DNA of 64,000 nt from Alphaproteobacteria bacterium (GTDB lineage: Bacteria > Pseudomonadota > Alphaproteobacteria > Rickettsiales > UBA1997). Positions 16,833-25,308 of the stretch are shown here, one piece after another. The stretch is from positions 1 through 64,000 of the forward strand of contig JAGKWR010000009.1 in NCBI GenBank assembly GCA_021151765.1. The letters are read 5' to 3'. The translations under genes and the position numbers were made by a program. Within the stretch, counting starts at the first letter, position 1; the number at the start of each line of letters is the position of its first letter. The notes beneath the pieces were generated by a model. It did not search any database and was not told the origin of the DNA. It saw only the letters and a list, made by a program, of their open reading frames with translations.

Positions 16833-18044
16833 ATGATCAAAGACAGATTTTTAAGTGATATCCGTTCAGAACTCGACGCGCTTAAGTTGAACGGTTTGTA
16901 CAAAAGTGAATATGAAATTGTTACTTCGCAATCTTCAGAAATTGAAATTGCTACTCGAGATGGTCAAAAAAAGGTGCTTAACTTTTGCGCCAACAATTAT
17001 TTGGGCTTAGCTAACAATAATAATTTGATCGAAGTTGCCAAAAAATCACTCGATGATTATGGCCTTGGCACAGCTTCTGTGCGTTTTATTTGCGGCACTT
17101 TTGATTTGCACAAAACTTTCGAAGAAAAATTGGCGAAGTTTTTGGGTTTTGAAGATGTTATCACTTTCTCTTCGTGTTTCGCGGCTAACGGTGCGGTTTT
17201 TGCTGCTTTGCTTGATGAACAAGATGCGATTATTTCTGCCGATTTAAACCATGCGAGTTTGATTGACGGTATCAGACTTTCCAAAGCTGCGCGCTATTTT
17301 TATAAATTTGACGACATGGCAGATTTAGAGCGCAAATTGCAAGAAGCGCAAAGTGCTAAAAATCGTCTAATCGTTACCGACGGGGTTTTTTCAATGGATG
17401 GCGACATTGCTGATTTGCAATCAATTTGTGATTTAGCTGAAAAATATGATGCCATGGTTTTGGTCGATGATTCGCACGCCACTGGTTTTATCGGTGAAGA
17501 TGGCCGCGGAACTTTGCAATATCGTCAAGTTGAGGGTCGTGTCGATATTTTGACTTCAACTTTAGGAAAGGCTTTGGGCGGAGCCGGTGGCGGTTTTATC
17601 GCTTCTAAAAAAGAAGTGATTGATAAATTGCGCAACAAATCTCGTCCTTATTTATTTTCAAACAACATCTTACCAGCAGTTGCGGCAACTGGCATTGAGA
17701 TCATCAACATGATTTCAGATTCTAAAGTTTTGATCAAAAAATTAGCCGACAACACCGCTTATTTCCGTCAAAAAATGGTAGAAGCTGGTTTTGATATTCG
17801 CGATAAAAATGGCGTTCATCCAGTAGTTCCTGTAATGTTGTACGACGCGGTTTTGGCGAGCAAATTCGCTAAAATGATGATTGAAGAAGAAGGAATTTAT
17901 GTTATCGCCTTTTCGTTTCCGGTAGTTCCGAAAAATGAAGCGCGAATTCGTGTGCAAATTTCGGCGGCGCATGAAAAAGAACATTTAGATCGTGCCATCG
18001 CTGCATTTATCAAAGTTGCCAAAAAACTAAACGTAATCAAATAA
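16833..18044 (+). CDS. kbl: Glycine C-acetyltransferase (2-amino-3-ketobutyrate CoA ligase)
   Basis: 403 residues from ATG 16833; the frame extends upstream to a TTG at 16728 but MIKDRFLSDIRSELDALK is the normal start, and the usual length is about 398. Alpha-oxoamine synthase fold with FCANNYLGLA, the PLP-site VDDSHATGFIGEDGRGT and Schiff-base K246 in STLGKALGGAGGGF, which is the Kbl rather than the ALA-synthase (TLAKAFG) or BioF form. It cleaves 2-amino-3-oxobutanoate to glycine and acetyl-CoA. The usual partner tdh is not adjacent. Starts a long plus-strand run. Confidence 0.9.
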   Translation: MIKDRFLSDIRSELDALKLNGLYKSEYEIVTSQSSEIEIATRDGQKKVLNFCANNYLGLANNNNLIEVAKKSLDDYGLGTASVRFICGTFDLHKTFEEKLAKFLGFEDVITFSSCFAANGAVFAALLDEQDAIISADLNHASLIDGIRLSKAARYFYKFDDMADLERKLQEAQSAKNRLIVTDGVFSMDGDIADLQSICDLAEKYDAMVLVDDSHATGFIGEDGRGTLQYRQVEGRVDILTSTLGKALGGAGGGFIASKKEVIDKLRNKSRPYLFSNNILPAVAATGIEIINMISDSKVLIKKLADNTAYFRQKMVEAGFDIRDKNGVHPVVPVMLYDAVLASKFAKMMIEEEGIYVIAFSFPVVPKNEARIRVQISAAHEKEHLDRAIAAFIKVAKKLNVIK

Positions 18045-19138
18045 TGAAAAAAGTTGCTGCATTAATTGCTTTGGCTGTGGTTTTGAATTCTTGTGGATCA
18101 ACCAAAGAAGCGAGAATTCAAAAAAATTTCAACGCGGCGTGGAATGAATTTTTTGTGCAAGATTTTGACCAAACCAGAGTTGTTGATGTTTACGTTATAA
18201 CCAATCGCCAAGCCAAGAATGCCAATTTTTTGTGCGATGATGAGCAATTCGGCGTCAATTTTTCCAAAACTCTGAAATACGGAATTTGCAAAGTTAGCGT
18301 GCCAAAAAATCACACAATTGGTGAAATTGAAGTCGCCAACGAAAATAACAAATCACTGCAGAATTTTTTTAAAGTGACGCAAGCTGTTGCAATTAAAGAG
18401 GCGGATTTATTGAAATCTTTGCAAGATAGTCAGCGTTATCCTTTGGTTTTTGTTCACGGTTTTAATGTGCGTTTCCAAGAAGCGGTTTTGCGAGCAGCGC
18501 AAATTGCTTATGATTTGAAATATCAAGGTCCGATAGTTTTATACACTTGGCCAGCGGGCGCTGGATTTGGCTTTTTGGAAGAAAAAATGTTGAATAAAAC
18601 TTACGCCGACAACACGGCGAATGCTCGTGATTCTGTCGCGCTTTTCAAAAGCTTTTTGCTCGATTTGCAAAACAATAAAATTCAAATCAATTTAGCAGTG
18701 CATTCGATGGGACATCAAGTGGTGTTGCCGGCTTTGAAAGAAATCGCCGAAAGCAATCCCAAAGAGCCTTTGATTAACCAATTAGTTTTGAATGCGCCAG
18801 ATTTTGAAGTTAATAGTTTCCGTAAATTTTCAAAAAATTTGAAAAAGGTCAGCAAACGCACAACGCTTTATTGCTCGCCAAATGACAAAGCGATGATTGC
18901 TTCCAAAACTTTCAACAACAATAACCGCCTTGGCGCTTGTGATTTTGTCGAAGATGTCGATAGCATAAATGTTGGTCAAATTGATGATCCAACTATTGGT
19001 CTTGGTCATGGCTATTACTCTTCGCGTGCTATTTTGGGTGATGTTTTCCAAACTTTGATTGGCGTTGATGCCAACAAAAGACTTTTTATCGCCAAGTCCA
19101 ATCCCAACAGCCCTTATCAATATTTTTTACGTAAATAA
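18044..19138 (+). CDS. Lipoprotein with alpha/beta-hydrolase fold (DUF900-like)
   Basis: 364 residues. Lipoprotein signal with lipobox LNSC (Cys about residue 17). Hydrolase features: VFVHGFNVRFQEAVLRAAQI (oxyanion/HG motif), VLYTWPAGAGFGF and nucleophile motif LAVHSMGHQVVLPAL, then a NAPDF strand bearing the likely Asp and GLGHGYY with a candidate His. This order matches DUF900 hydrolases. Substrate unknown; an esterase or lipase in the periplasm or outer membrane is inferred. The start overlaps the kbl stop (TAATG) and the stop overlaps the next small gene the same way. Confidence 0.78.
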   Translation: MKKVAALIALAVVLNSCGSTKEARIQKNFNAAWNEFFVQDFDQTRVVDVYVITNRQAKNANFLCDDEQFGVNFSKTLKYGICKVSVPKNHTIGEIEVANENNKSLQNFFKVTQAVAIKEADLLKSLQDSQRYPLVFVHGFNVRFQEAVLRAAQIAYDLKYQGPIVLYTWPAGAGFGFLEEKMLNKTYADNTANARDSVALFKSFLLDLQNNKIQINLAVHSMGHQVVLPALKEIAESNPKEPLINQLVLNAPDFEVNSFRKFSKNLKKVSKRTTLYCSPNDKAMIASKTFNNNNRLGACDFVEDVDSINVGQIDDPTIGLGHGYYSSRAILGDVFQTLIGVDANKRLFIAKSNPNSPYQYFLRK

Positions 19139-19275
19139 TGTCGGAAGAAAAAAAACCGGAAAACATAGAAATTCCTGACAAATCTTTGATTATGGCGCGC
19201 GCCACAACGATTGCGCTTGGCATTGTTTTGGCAACATTGGCTGTACTTTTTGTAATTTTAACTTTGATCAAATGA
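19138..19275 (+). CDS. 45-residue single-pass membrane protein
   Basis: Too short for most gene finders. ATG at 19138 overlaps the stop of the hydrolase gene (TAATG) and its own TGA overlaps the ATG of dgt (ATGA), so it is wedged exactly between two genes by coupling overlaps. The product has a charged N-terminus (MSEEKKPENIEIPDKS), then one hydrophobic helix (about residues 20-43, ATTIALGIVLATLAVLFVIL) and a short LIK end. Function unknown. The perfect fit on both sides is the main evidence that it is translated. Confidence 0.65.
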   Translation: MSEEKKPENIEIPDKSLIMARATTIALGIVLATLAVLFVILTLIK

Positions 19276-20429
19276 TAGATTTTGAGTTAGCGTCTTTTGC
19301 GGTTAATGAAGCGAAATCGCGCGGCAGATTGTACGCCGAAAGTTATGATGATTCAAAATATCGTTCAGTTTTTGGCCGCGATCGTGATCGCATCATCAAC
19401 TCTTCAGCATTTCGCCGTTTGCAATATAAAACCCAAGTTTTTGTCAACCACGAAGGCGATCATTATCGCACTCGTTTAACTCACAGTTTGGAAGTTGCGC
19501 AAATCGCCCGCTGGATTGCCGGCGCTTTGAAAGTGAATAAAGATTTGGCTGAAATTGTGTCGTTGGCGCATGATTTGGGTCACACACCTTTTGGTCATGC
19601 TGGAGAAGATGCTCTGCATGATAAAATGAAAGATTTTGGCGGTTTTTCGCACAATGCCCACACGTTGAAAATTATCACAAAACTTGAATCGCGTTTTATT
19701 GAATTCGAGGGTTTGAATTTGTCGTGGGAAATGTTGGAAGGCGTAGTTAAGCATAACGGCCCAATTTTGAATCAAGCCAAACTGCATGAATATATTGTGC
19801 AATATAACTCAAATCATGATTTGGATTTGAAAAATTTCCCATCAATTGAATCGCAAATTTCGGCAATTTCTGACGATATTGCGTATAATAATCACGACAT
19901 TGAAGATGGTTTGCGTGCCGCAGTTTTTAAAGTGAAAGATCTTTTTGAATTGCCGGTAATCGGTAAAATTTATCAAGAAATTTTGCATAAACATCCCGAT
20001 ATCAAACGTGAAATGTTAGTGGGTGAGGCTAAGAAATTGCTGACTTTAGCGATGGTGATGGATGTTATTGCGACAACTCAGCAAAATATTTCTGATAACA
20101 AAATTGTTAGCGAAGAAGATGTGCGTAAATGCGGTAAATTTTTAGTGCATTTTTCGCCAGATATGGAGAAGGCGCATCAATCAATGAAGAAGTTTTTGAT
20201 GCAAAATATGTATCGTCATTCGACCGTCAATCGTATGACTGCAAGCGCTCACAAAATAGTTGGCGGCTTGTTTGATTTTTACTTCAATAATGTCAATTGC
20301 TTGCCAGATGAGCGTGCGGACATTGCAAAAAATATTTCTGACCAAAAAACTTTAGCGATTTTTATTGCGGACTACATCGCCGGAATGACTGATCGTTATG
20401 CAATTAAAGAATATGAGGAACTTGTATGA
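19272..20429 (+). CDS. dgt: Deoxyguanosinetriphosphate triphosphohydrolase-like protein
   Basis: 385 residues, the length of the alphaproteobacterial dGTPase-like family. HD-domain metal motif: RLTHSLEVAQIARWI, LAHDLGHTPFGHAGE and ISDDIAYNNHDIEDG. The N-terminal YAESYDDSKYRSVFGRDRDR block, with SSAFRRLQYKTQVF, is typical. It removes triphosphate from dNTPs and so may tune the dNTP pool, together with dcd elsewhere in the window. ATGA overlaps at both ends tie it to the small membrane protein and the carbonic-anhydrase-like gene. Confidence 0.93.
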   Translation: MIDFELASFAVNEAKSRGRLYAESYDDSKYRSVFGRDRDRIINSSAFRRLQYKTQVFVNHEGDHYRTRLTHSLEVAQIARWIAGALKVNKDLAEIVSLAHDLGHTPFGHAGEDALHDKMKDFGGFSHNAHTLKIITKLESRFIEFEGLNLSWEMLEGVVKHNGPILNQAKLHEYIVQYNSNHDLDLKNFPSIESQISAISDDIAYNNHDIEDGLRAAVFKVKDLFELPVIGKIYQEILHKHPDIKREMLVGEAKKLLTLAMVMDVIATTQQNISDNKIVSEEDVRKCGKFLVHFSPDMEKAHQSMKKFLMQNMYRHSTVNRMTASAHKIVGGLFDFYFNNVNCLPDERADIAKNISDQKTLAIFIADYIAGMTDRYAIKEYEELV

Positions 20430-20983
20430 AAAATATACTATCTTATCGTGGCATGAAGCCAGAAATCGATGCATCATCTTTTATAGCACCAAACGCTTTA
20501 TTGTCTGGCGCGGTTAAAATTGGTAAAAATTCCGGAATTTGGTACGGCTGCGTTTTACGTGGTGACGTTACTAAAATCGTGGTTGGCGACAATACCAACA
20601 TCCAAGATAATTGTGTTTTGCACGGTACTCGTCCAAATCATGCGCAAAACAAAACTGGGGCGGAAGGTTCGCCAGTAATTATTGGCAACAACGTCACAAT
20701 TGGCCACGGTGCGATAATTCACGCGTGTACTATTGAAGATAATTCGTTCATTGGCATGGGCTCAATAATTATGGATATGGCGCGTGTTGAAAAGTTTGGT
20801 ATGTTGGCTGCTGGTGCGGTTTTAACGCCGGGAAAAGTTGTGAAGTCAGGACAAATTTGGGCGGGAAATCCGGCAAAATATTTTCGTGATATGACGGAAG
20901 TTGAAAAAAATTACATTCAAATTTCAGCTGATAACTACGCAGAGTTGGCTCGTGAGTATAAACAAGAAAATAGCGAGCAGTAA
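20426..20983 (+). CDS. Gamma-class carbonic anhydrase family protein
   Basis: 185 residues of left-handed beta-helix hexapeptide repeats. The three zinc His are in place: VLHGTRPN, TIGHGAIIHA (two His). Start block APNALLSGAVKIGKNSGIWYG and end block GNPAKYFRDMTEVE match the YrdA/PaaY/gamma-CA family. Carbonic anhydrase activity is known for some members and lacking in others, so the reaction is uncertain. Overlaps dgt by 4 bp. Confidence 0.88.
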   Translation: MKNILSYRGMKPEIDASSFIAPNALLSGAVKIGKNSGIWYGCVLRGDVTKIVVGDNTNIQDNCVLHGTRPNHAQNKTGAEGSPVIIGNNVTIGHGAIIHACTIEDNSFIGMGSIIMDMARVEKFGMLAAGAVLTPGKVVKSGQIWAGNPAKYFRDMTEVEKNYIQISADNYAELAREYKQENSEQ

Positions 20984-20986
20984 TTA

Positions 20987-21790
20987 ATGGCGCATAGTTT
21001 TAACCAACAACAAGTTGAAAAAATAGTTTCGATTGCACGTGAAGCTGGTAAAATTGCCGCTCAGTTTCAGCAATCCGGCGATTTTAAAGTTATGTATAAA
21101 GCTGATAACTCAAAAGTTAGCAGCGCTGATATTGCTGTGAGTCAATTTATCGGTGAAAAACTGCAACAAGAATTTCCACAAATTCCAATTATTTGCGAAG
21201 AAGGTAAATTACGCGTTGCTGAAAATATTTTTTGGCTAATTGATCCAATTGACGGAACTAGCGGTTTTATTGACGGAAACAATGAATTTGCCATCAACAT
21301 TGCCTTAGTTGAAAATCAAAAAGCTGTTTTCGGATTAATTTATGCTCCGCTTTTTGAGGATGCCAAAATGATTTATTTGGATAGCGATCAGAAAGTTATT
21401 TTGCGAAATGGCAGCGATGAACAAAAAGTTTTGGCATTTAAAAAATCTTCGTCAAATACTCTGCGCATTATTACTAGCCCAAGAACCAAAGCCAAAGATA
21501 TCAAAAATTATTTAGAACAATTTCATCAAGAAGTCGGTGAAAATTTCGTAGTTGAGCGTCTGTCTTCAGCAATAAAATTTTTTCGTATTGTAGAAAGCTC
21601 CGCAGATTTATATTTGCATTTTAGAGAATCGATGGAATGGGATACAGCAGCTGGACAAGCTTTGGTTGAAGCCTTTGGTGGCAAAGTGAAAACAATATTT
21701 TTGAATCAGGAAAAATTCTCGTTGGGCCAAGATTTGGTATACAGAAAAACTGATTTTCTTAATCAACAATTCGTAACTTTTATCGATTAG
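20987..21790 (+). CDS. cysQ: 3'(2'),5'-bisphosphate nucleotidase CysQ / inositol-phosphatase family
   Basis: 267 residues. Metal-binding motifs of the superfamily are intact: ICEEGKL, WLIDPIDGTSGFIDGNNEFAINIAL and MEWDTAAGQALVEAFGG. The order and the EWDTAAGQALVEAAGG-type end favour CysQ, which removes the 3' phosphate from PAP, over a general inositol monophosphatase. Position between gamma-CA and a DUF2610 gene gives no extra clue. The next gene starts one base after its stop. Confidence 0.86.
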   Translation: MAHSFNQQQVEKIVSIAREAGKIAAQFQQSGDFKVMYKADNSKVSSADIAVSQFIGEKLQQEFPQIPIICEEGKLRVAENIFWLIDPIDGTSGFIDGNNEFAINIALVENQKAVFGLIYAPLFEDAKMIYLDSDQKVILRNGSDEQKVLAFKKSSSNTLRIITSPRTKAKDIKNYLEQFHQEVGENFVVERLSSAIKFFRIVESSADLYLHFRESMEWDTAAGQALVEAFGGKVKTIFLNQEKFSLGQDLVYRKTDFLNQQFVTFID

Positions 21791-21791
21791 T

Positions 21792-22115
21792 ATGGTACAA
21801 AAATTTACCGCTAAATGCGATTTTGGAGGAAGAAAAATTCCTGTTACTTTATACATCGGCAATCCTTCTCCTAACACTCATCCGCTTGAGTTCCAAAATC
21901 GTTGGTTATCAAAAGAAAAAGGCGGAGCTGTGCCAAGTGACATCATGGAATCTTTTAACAAGCTGCAAAAAATTTCTAACGAAAGTAAAGTTTCTTTCGA
22001 AGAACTTTGTAAATACGTGATTGACGAGCTGCAATCATCAGGTGAAATTGAAAACGATTTCAATAAAGCGACGCAATTTTCCGATCCAAAAAATACTCAA
22101 TCTGACAACAAATAA
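21792..22115 (+). CDS. DUF2610-type small conserved protein
   Basis: 107 residues. CDFGGRKIPVTLYIGNP, HPLEFQNRWLSKEKGGAVPS and VSFEELCKYVIDEL closely resemble the small DUF2610 proteins that I associate with Rickettsiales; the last 25 residues are polar and variable. No enzymatic motif or signal is visible. It is squeezed between cysQ (1 bp gap) and ddl (1 bp gap), so it is co-transcribed with cell-wall and division genes. The family name is from memory of its sequence pattern, not a search. Confidence 0.75.
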   Translation: MVQKFTAKCDFGGRKIPVTLYIGNPSPNTHPLEFQNRWLSKEKGGAVPSDIMESFNKLQKISNESKVSFEELCKYVIDELQSSGEIENDFNKATQFSDPKNTQSDNK

Positions 22116-22116
22116 A

Positions 22117-23052
22117 ATGACAAAAAATATACATGTAGCCGTTTTGATGGGCGGTTGGAATTCTGAGCGTGAAGTTTCTTTGCGATCTGGCCAAGCAGCT
22201 TACGAAGCTCTGGTTAAACTTGGTTATGCCAAAGTAAGCAAAATCGATTTTTCGCGTGAAATTTATCAACAAATTCAAGAGCTAAAACCAGACGTGATTT
22301 TCAATGCGTTGCACGGTCAGTACGGTGAAGATGGGCGTTTGCAAGGCTTGTTGGACATCTTAAATATTCGATACACTCATTCCGGAATTACTGCTTCGGC
22401 AATTTGTATGGATAAAATTTTGACGAGAAAAGTTTGTTCTTCAGTTGGAGTTTTGTCACCGCAATATGAAATTTTGAAGAAAGGTGAAGATGCACAAAAT
22501 AAAGAGAAAATTTTCAATATCGGTAAACCGTTTGTAATCAAGCCAGTAAATGAAGGATCAAGTGTTGGCGTCGAAGTTATTTTGCAAAATTCGCAATTCG
22601 ATATTTCTAAATATGAATGGAAATATGGCGATGAAATGATTTTGGAAAAATATCTCGCTGGTCAAGAAATTCAGGTGGCGGTTATGAATAACAAAGCTTT
22701 GGGCGCAATTGAAATTCGTCCGAAAGGTTTATTCTACGACTACACTTGTAAATATACAGCTGGAATGACGGATTACATTATGCCAGCCGAAATTTCGGAA
22801 GAAAAATATGCTGAAGTTTTGGAACTTGCGCAAAAATGCCATCAAGTTGTTGGTTGCAAAGGAGTGAGCCGCGTTGACTTTATTTTGAATAACAAAGACG
22901 ACGGTGACAACAATTTCTACTTGTTGGAAGTTAACACTCATCCAGGTTTTACCCAAACTTCTTTGGTGCCTAAAATTGCTAAATATGTCGGAATTTCTTT
23001 TGAAGAAATTGTCGAATACTTAGTTAACTCAGCATCTTGTGGAATTTCGTAA
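22117..23052 (+). CDS. ddl: D-alanine--D-alanine ligase
   Basis: 311 residues from ATG 22117; the longer frame from 22021 lies inside the DUF2610 gene. ATP-grasp fold: VLMGGWNSEREVSLRSG, NALHGQYGEDGRLQGLLD, FVIKPVNEGSSVGVEV, and the metal-binding FYLLEVNTHPGFTQTSLVPKI. Makes the D-Ala-D-Ala dipeptide for peptidoglycan stems. Followed 2 bp later by ftsQ and then ftsA, a remnant of the dcw cluster order; murB, murC and ftsZ are not here. Confidence 0.95.
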   Translation: MTKNIHVAVLMGGWNSEREVSLRSGQAAYEALVKLGYAKVSKIDFSREIYQQIQELKPDVIFNALHGQYGEDGRLQGLLDILNIRYTHSGITASAICMDKILTRKVCSSVGVLSPQYEILKKGEDAQNKEKIFNIGKPFVIKPVNEGSSVGVEVILQNSQFDISKYEWKYGDEMILEKYLAGQEIQVAVMNNKALGAIEIRPKGLFYDYTCKYTAGMTDYIMPAEISEEKYAEVLELAQKCHQVVGCKGVSRVDFILNNKDDGDNNFYLLEVNTHPGFTQTSLVPKIAKYVGISFEEIVEYLVNSASCGIS

Positions 23053-23054
23053 AA

Positions 23055-23957
23055 ATGAAGAATTTTTCTTTCAAAAACATTAAAGAAAAATATGTCGCAA
23101 CTTCTTCAGAAAGCTTGGTGGTGCGTCGTATAAAAAATTGGTTTCATCACAAAATACTGCCATTTTTTGTTAAAATGATCGCTGCTTTCGTTACTTTCAT
23201 TGTAGTTGCTTTACTAATGCTGAAGCTTTTTAAACCTTTATATCTCGAAAAAATTTATCAAAAAACCAGCTTCTATTTCTTTCATTATCTTAATTTGGAT
23301 AACCAAAATTTTTCGGTGATTAAAGTTAGCGGTAATATTCGTACAAAAACCGCAGAAATTGAAGATTTGGTAAATCGAGTTTCGGAAGACTTTAAGCTTA
23401 AAGAAGCAAATAAAGATTTCGATGAATCCTACGAACCATTGATTAAACAACTGGTCGTAGAAATTAAAAAAGAGTTGCCGTGGATCAACAAAATTGTGAT
23501 TACACGCAGCATGCCTAATACGGTTAATATTGCAGTTACTGAATATGAACCGTTTGCAATTTGGCAAGATGAAGGCCAAAAATATGTCACAGATAAAGAC
23601 GGCAACATTGTTTTAGTTGACGATATTGAAGAGTTTAAGCATTTGATTATTTTGTCTGGCAAAGACGCCAATATTCACGCTAATTCTCTGTTTAATATTT
23701 TCGCAATTGATCCGGAGTTGAGTAAAGAAATCTACTCAGCAACTTGGCTTGGCGGCAGAAGATGGGATATTCGTTTGGATAATGGTTTATTGATTAAATT
23801 GCCGGAAGACAATATTTCTGAGGCTTGGCACAGTTTAATTAAAATTTATTCGATGCCTGGTTCGATTAATGATCTGAAAATTATTGATCTGAGAATTGCT
23901 GGAAAAGTTTATTTAGAGTACGGCGACTTTGTCATCAAAGAACTCAAGAGTTTGTAA
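23055..23957 (+). CDS. ftsQ: Cell division protein FtsQ
   Basis: 300 residues from ATG 23055 (a TTG at 23037 inside ddl is also in frame). A cytoplasmic N-tail of about 40 residues, one membrane helix (about 45-67, KMIAAFVTFIVVALLMLKLF), then the POTRA domain (FSVIKVSGNIRTKTAEIEDLV) and the FtsQ beta domain with LPWINKIVITRSMPNTVNIAVTE split over the conserved RxxPxxxxIxxxE pattern. It links early and late division proteins in the periplasm. Gene order ddl-ftsQ-ftsA supports the call. Confidence 0.93.
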   Translation: MKNFSFKNIKEKYVATSSESLVVRRIKNWFHHKILPFFVKMIAAFVTFIVVALLMLKLFKPLYLEKIYQKTSFYFFHYLNLDNQNFSVIKVSGNIRTKTAEIEDLVNRVSEDFKLKEANKDFDESYEPLIKQLVVEIKKELPWINKIVITRSMPNTVNIAVTEYEPFAIWQDEGQKYVTDKDGNIVLVDDIEEFKHLIILSGKDANIHANSLFNIFAIDPELSKEIYSATWLGGRRWDIRLDNGLLIKLPEDNISEAWHSLIKIYSMPGSINDLKIIDLRIAGKVYLEYGDFVIKELKSL

Positions 23958-23965
23958 ATTTAATA

Positions 23966-25198
23966 ATGAAAAACGTCAAAAAAGGTAAAATCGTTGCGTG
24001 TTTAGACATGGGTACATCAAAGCTGGTGTGCTTTATCGCGTCTATCACTAATAACGACGAAATAAAAATTCTTGGTTACGGCGTTAAAGAATCGAAGGGT
24101 GTTGCGGAAAGTGCCATTTCTGACATGCGCTTGGCACAAAAATCGATCACTAACGTAGTTTCGGAAGCAGAAAGAATGGCCGGTTTTAACATTGATCGTT
24201 TGATGATTGGTTTGTCGGGCAGCCAAGTAATTTCAACGCGTAAAGAAGTTAGCGTTAAGATTGCTTCAGAAATTGTAAAAACTTCTGACATCAATAATTT
24301 AGCCAACAAAATCCGCAGCGAATATAAAAAGAGTCATCGCGAAATTATTCACTTAATTCCCTTGCAATATCGTATTGACGACTCAACGCCAGTTTCAAAC
24401 CCGCGCTATATGTCGGGTGAAAATTTATACGCGAAATTTCACATCGTTTCTACTTCGCAAACCACAGTAAAAAACATTGAAAATTGTTTAAAACGCTGCC
24501 AGCTTTCAGTTAATAATTATGTGGTTGAACCTTACGCTTCATTGCTTTCTTGCCTCAGTGAAAGTGAAAATAATTTAGGAACTTTGCTAATCGATATTGG
24601 CGCTAGTTCAACTTCTTATTGTATCACAATTGACGGAAAATTGTCTTATGTCGGTAACACGCAATTGGGCGGGATGCACGTCACGAAAGACATTGCAACC
24701 ATTTTGAATATTCCTTTCGAAATAGCTGAAAAAATCAAAAGTTTGAATAGTTCTTTGCTGATCAGCCCGCTGGAAGAACGTGAATTAATCAATTTGAAAT
24801 CGTCAATTAATAACGAAGGATTGGCGACAATTCGTATTACTCGCGCCGAGTTTCGCGACATTATGAAATATCGTATTGAAGAGATTTTTGATTCAGTAAA
24901 AGCAAATTTGGAAAAAGCCGGAGTACCACTTTATATTTTAAGTAACGTTATCTTAACTGGTGGTGCAGCTTCAACAATTGGTATTGATAAGCTGGCTTCT
25001 GAAATTTTTGCTAAAGCAGTTAGAGTAGGTTACCCAAATCAACTCAACGCCGCTTCAGAGTTCTTAAACACAGGAAACGCTTGCTCTCTTGGCATGTTAG
25101 CTTTTTTGAAAAACATGTATCTAAGAGAAAAAATCAAAAGCGGATTCGAAAGCAAATCAAGTTGGTTTAGAAGATTAATTGAGAAATTAGCGTCTTAA
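23966..25198 (+). CDS. ftsA: Cell division protein FtsA
   Basis: 410 residues. Actin-like ATPase motifs: phosphate 1 ACLDMGTSKLVCFIA, phosphate 2 LLIDIGASSTSYCI, and adenosine VILTGGAAS. The 1C subdomain and the C-terminal amphipathic membrane-targeting helix (SSWFRRLIEKLAS) are present. FtsA tethers FtsZ to the membrane. ftsZ does not follow: the gene is followed by a palindromic element and genes on the other strand, so the dcw cluster is broken here. Confidence 0.95.
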   Translation: MKNVKKGKIVACLDMGTSKLVCFIASITNNDEIKILGYGVKESKGVAESAISDMRLAQKSITNVVSEAERMAGFNIDRLMIGLSGSQVISTRKEVSVKIASEIVKTSDINNLANKIRSEYKKSHREIIHLIPLQYRIDDSTPVSNPRYMSGENLYAKFHIVSTSQTTVKNIENCLKRCQLSVNNYVVEPYASLLSCLSESENNLGTLLIDIGASSTSYCITIDGKLSYVGNTQLGGMHVTKDIATILNIPFEIAEKIKSLNSSLLISPLEERELINLKSSINNEGLATIRITRAEFRDIMKYRIEEIFDSVKANLEKAGVPLYILSNVILTGGAASTIGIDKLASEIFAKAVRVGYPNQLNAASEFLNTGNACSLGMLAFLKNMYLREKIKSGFESKSSWFRRLIEKLAS

Positions 25199-25202
25199 TA
25201 AA

Positions 25203-25304
25203 ATAGTATTTTATCCTTTCTGGATACGGAAACGCGACACGAGTCGCGCCCCGCATTGCGAGGATCCCCATCCCGTATTTTAAAGGGACATACGGTATAA
25301 AATA
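25203..25304. repeat. GC-rich palindromic intergenic element
   Basis: About 100 bp between convergent ftsA and an unknown gene with nested inverted repeats: outer TATTTTAT (25207-25214) with ATAAAATA (25297-25304), middle ATACGG (25224-25229) with CCGTAT (25273-25278), and a perfect inner hairpin CGCGAC ACGA GTCGCG (25233-25248). The inner part is far richer in G+C than the rest of the window. The layout is that of a mobile or REP-like palindromic element, perhaps also serving as terminator for both genes. Only one copy is seen here, so the repeat nature is inferred. Confidence 0.55.
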
Positions 25305-25308
25305 AATC

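Noticed and set aside
16833..18044. 5-aminolevulinate synthase instead of Kbl
   Set aside because: The Lys motif STLGKALGGAGGGF is of Kbl type; alphaproteobacterial HemA has a TLAKAFG-type motif.
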